From a virus: a stretch of 60,531 nucleotides of DNA. Of the stretch, positions 59,394 through 60,531 are shown piece after piece. Under the pieces are notes generated by a model. The model was not told the origin of the DNA. It saw only the letters and a list, made by a program, of their open reading frames with translations, and searched no databases. The number at the start of each line of letters is the position of its first letter. Position 1 is the first letter of the stretch. The position numbers and the translations under genes are program-made. Location: positions 1 to 60,531 of the IMG/VR virus record IMGVR_UViG_3300036830_000277. One strand, written 5' to 3'.

Positions 59394-59657
59394 ATGACGA
59401 AGGACGAAACGGCATTTGAGAAGTTGTTCCGCGCGTGCGAAGAGGCAGGTACGGTCGCTGGGTTGAAGTCGGTATCGCTTGAAACCCAGGCAATGCAAGA
59501 CGGAATGCTATTCGTGCGCTCAACATCAACTCCGCTGGCCGGCGCGGCATGGTGGAGAGATTGGGCAATCACGAGCGAAGTCATTGACGGCGTAGAGTGG
59601 TGCTCGCTTGTAAGCATTGTTGCCGGGTTCATCATGCAGAGACCGGAGGCAACGTGA
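59394..59657 (+). CDS. unknown protein
   Basis: An 87-aa protein, helical start (TAFEKLFRACEEAGTVAGL), then a mixed region with SLVSIVAGFIMQ. No family was recognised. It overlaps the next GTG by four bases. Confidence 0.55.
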   Translation: MTKDETAFEKLFRACEEAGTVAGLKSVSLETQAMQDGMLFVRSTSTPLAGAAWWRDWAITSEVIDGVEWCSLVSIVAGFIMQRPEAT

Positions 59658-60097
59658 CAGAATGGAGCAAGCCTGAAAAGGGAGATGATGGCATTTGGAG
59701 AACCCGATCGCTTGATCCGTCCGATATAGGTGGCGCAGATATCGGCGGCGCCGAATTGAATAAATGGGGACTCGAGGTTCAACGAGTCGCTGGCGAACAG
59801 TCTCACGCCGGGACGGTGATTATGCCTCCGGCCGCCGCCGTCGCGCTGCTTGCCGCCGAGGCAAGCGATCGATTGGGATGGAAATGGAGGCGATACCAGC
59901 CGACGCCGACGGCGCCGATCCACATGTGCAACCCATACAGCGACTGGTGGTTCGACGCCGGCGCGAAGGTGCCGACATTTCGCTATGAAGTCTGCATCCC
60001 CGATCCGGATACCCATCTCAGCCGCACAGCAGATGAACTGCTCGCATCTCTGCACGGCCTGACGTTGCTGCGAGAAGCGATGGCGGTGAAGGCGTGA
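59654..60097 (+). CDS. unknown protein
   Basis: A 147-aa protein. It has an ATVIMPPAAAV-like hydrophobic stretch and WKWRRYQPTP, then NPYSDWWFDAG. GTG 59654 overlaps the previous stop; its stop overlaps the HNH gene. Function is unknown. Confidence 0.55.
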   Translation: MTEWSKPEKGDDGIWRTRSLDPSDIGGADIGGAELNKWGLEVQRVAGEQSHAGTVIMPPAAAVALLAAEASDRLGWKWRRYQPTPTAPIHMCNPYSDWWFDAGAKVPTFRYEVCIPDPDTHLSRTADELLASLHGLTLLREAMAVKA

Positions 60098-60474
60098 CTC
60101 GCGCTTCACGCATCTGTTCGCACCCAGGCTGCCCCCAGTTCGATCCCTGTCCCATGCACGGCAAGGCATCGATCGACGGTCGTCCGAGCGCCGAAGCTCG
60201 TGGTTACGGTGCGAAGTGGACGGCGTACAGTGCTGAATACCGCGAGCGAAATCCGTGGTGTGTCACCTGCGCTCGGAACGGCAAGCGCATCGCGGTCGCG
60301 TTGGTCGATCACATCAAGCCCGTGGCCGGACCGGACGACCCGACATTCTGGGACCCGAACAATCATCAGGGGCTTTGCCGATCCTGCCATGCAGTGAAGA
60401 CGAAGGCAGAGGGCCTCACCGCGCGATCACAGGCCGCTGCTGACGCCGGATCCCGAAAGGTCATTCTCGCATGA
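60094..60474 (+). CDS. HNH endonuclease upstream of terminase
   Basis: A 126-aa HNH nuclease. It has YGAKWTAYSAEYRERNPWCVTC (first Cys pair), VDHIKPVAGPDD, WDPNNHQGLCRSCHAVKTKAEG, the full H-N-H pattern, and a short basic end. Small HNH genes directly before terminase are typical of HK97-like phages, where they help packaging. On a circle the other HNH gene and terminase follow after a promoter. Confidence 0.85.
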   Translation: MTRASRICSHPGCPQFDPCPMHGKASIDGRPSAEARGYGAKWTAYSAEYRERNPWCVTCARNGKRIAVALVDHIKPVAGPDDPTFWDPNNHQGLCRSCHAVKTKAEGLTARSQAAADAGSRKVILA

Positions 60475-60480
60475 TTGGAG

Positions 60481-60508
60481 TTGACGGTGGGGGGGTAGTC
60501 TATACAAT
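60481..60508 (+). promoter_or_regulatory. late promoter at the window end
   Basis: TTGACG (60481-60486), a 16-base spacer and TACAAT (60503-60508) point rightward out of the window. On a circular or permuted genome this would drive the terminase and head genes at position 1 onward. Confidence 0.65.
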
Positions 60509-60531
60509 GCATGGACCGCTTTTTGACCGTG

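Noticed and set aside
1-60531. CRISPR array or diversity-generating retroelement
   Set aside because: No spaced short repeats of array type and no reverse transcriptase or template/variable repeat pair were seen; the tandem repeats found are coding.
60511-60531. ATG at 60511 as the true start of the first HNH gene
   Set aside because: It sits just behind the -10 box with no ribosome site, so translation from it is unlikely.

Overview
The window is a GC-rich phage genome with a siphovirus-type layout (HK97-fold capsid, tape measure, separate tail genes). It is probably a complete temperate phage opened just upstream of its terminase genes. An HNH nuclease and a near-consensus forward promoter lie at the right end. 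A second HNH nuclease and the terminase genes lie at the left end, so the two ends read as neighbours on a circle. No host housekeeping genes flank it, and the candidate attachment core is internal, so this is not an integrated copy. The host is inferred to be Gram-negative: there is an i-spanin-like protein and an M15-type endolysin, and the accessory proteins have signal peptides ending in A-Q. That A-Q style, together with the high GC, would suit a Gemmatimonadota host, but this is inference only.

Layout. (1) 1-7762: HNH nuclease, small and large terminase, a protease-major capsid fusion with a probable internal capsid start, a 58-aa protein, portal and a collagen-like fibre protein. (2) 7759-12533: a seven-gene glycan cassette inserted in the head genes: LicD-like transferase, three glycosyltransferase-like proteins, methyltransferase, KdsC-like HAD phosphatase and TagD/HldE-like cytidylyltransferase. 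(3) 12530-23937: head-tail connectors, tail tube, chaperone, short tape measure and tail tip. (4) 24042-33082: lysis genes, a large heparinase-like polysaccharide lyase with a signal peptide, small tail decoration proteins, a fibre made of fourteen 20-residue Gly-rich repeats, a spanin-like protein and a nucleotidyltransferase-fold protein.

(5) 33395-36500, reverse strand: an accessory block with a membrane protein, a DUF4258/DUF2283-type toxin-antitoxin pair behind a textbook promoter-operator, and exported proteins. (6) 36593-38537: a CI-like repressor facing a forward promoter, a ribbon-helix-helix protein and four tiny membrane proteins. (7) 38699-49515: early genes, including a C5 cytosine methyltransferase, a replication-initiation-like protein, a helicase-methyltransferase fusion, a LexA-type DNA-binding domain and a tyrosine integrase whose 3' end contains a tRNA T-arm sequence (candidate attP core). 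(8) 49512-60474: many short overlapping genes, one tRNA-Thr, a HerA-like ATPase, a RuvC-like resolvase and a PD-(D/E)XK-like nuclease. No DNA polymerase or clear primase is visible, so replication probably relies on the host.

Most genes overlap by 1-10 bases, giving two long rightward transcription blocks around one leftward accessory block. The most unusual parts are the glycan cassette, which combines a cytidylyltransferase with a LicD-type transferase; the protease-capsid fusion with its nested start; the 20-residue-repeat fibre; the secreted lyase; and the attachment core inside the integrase gene.
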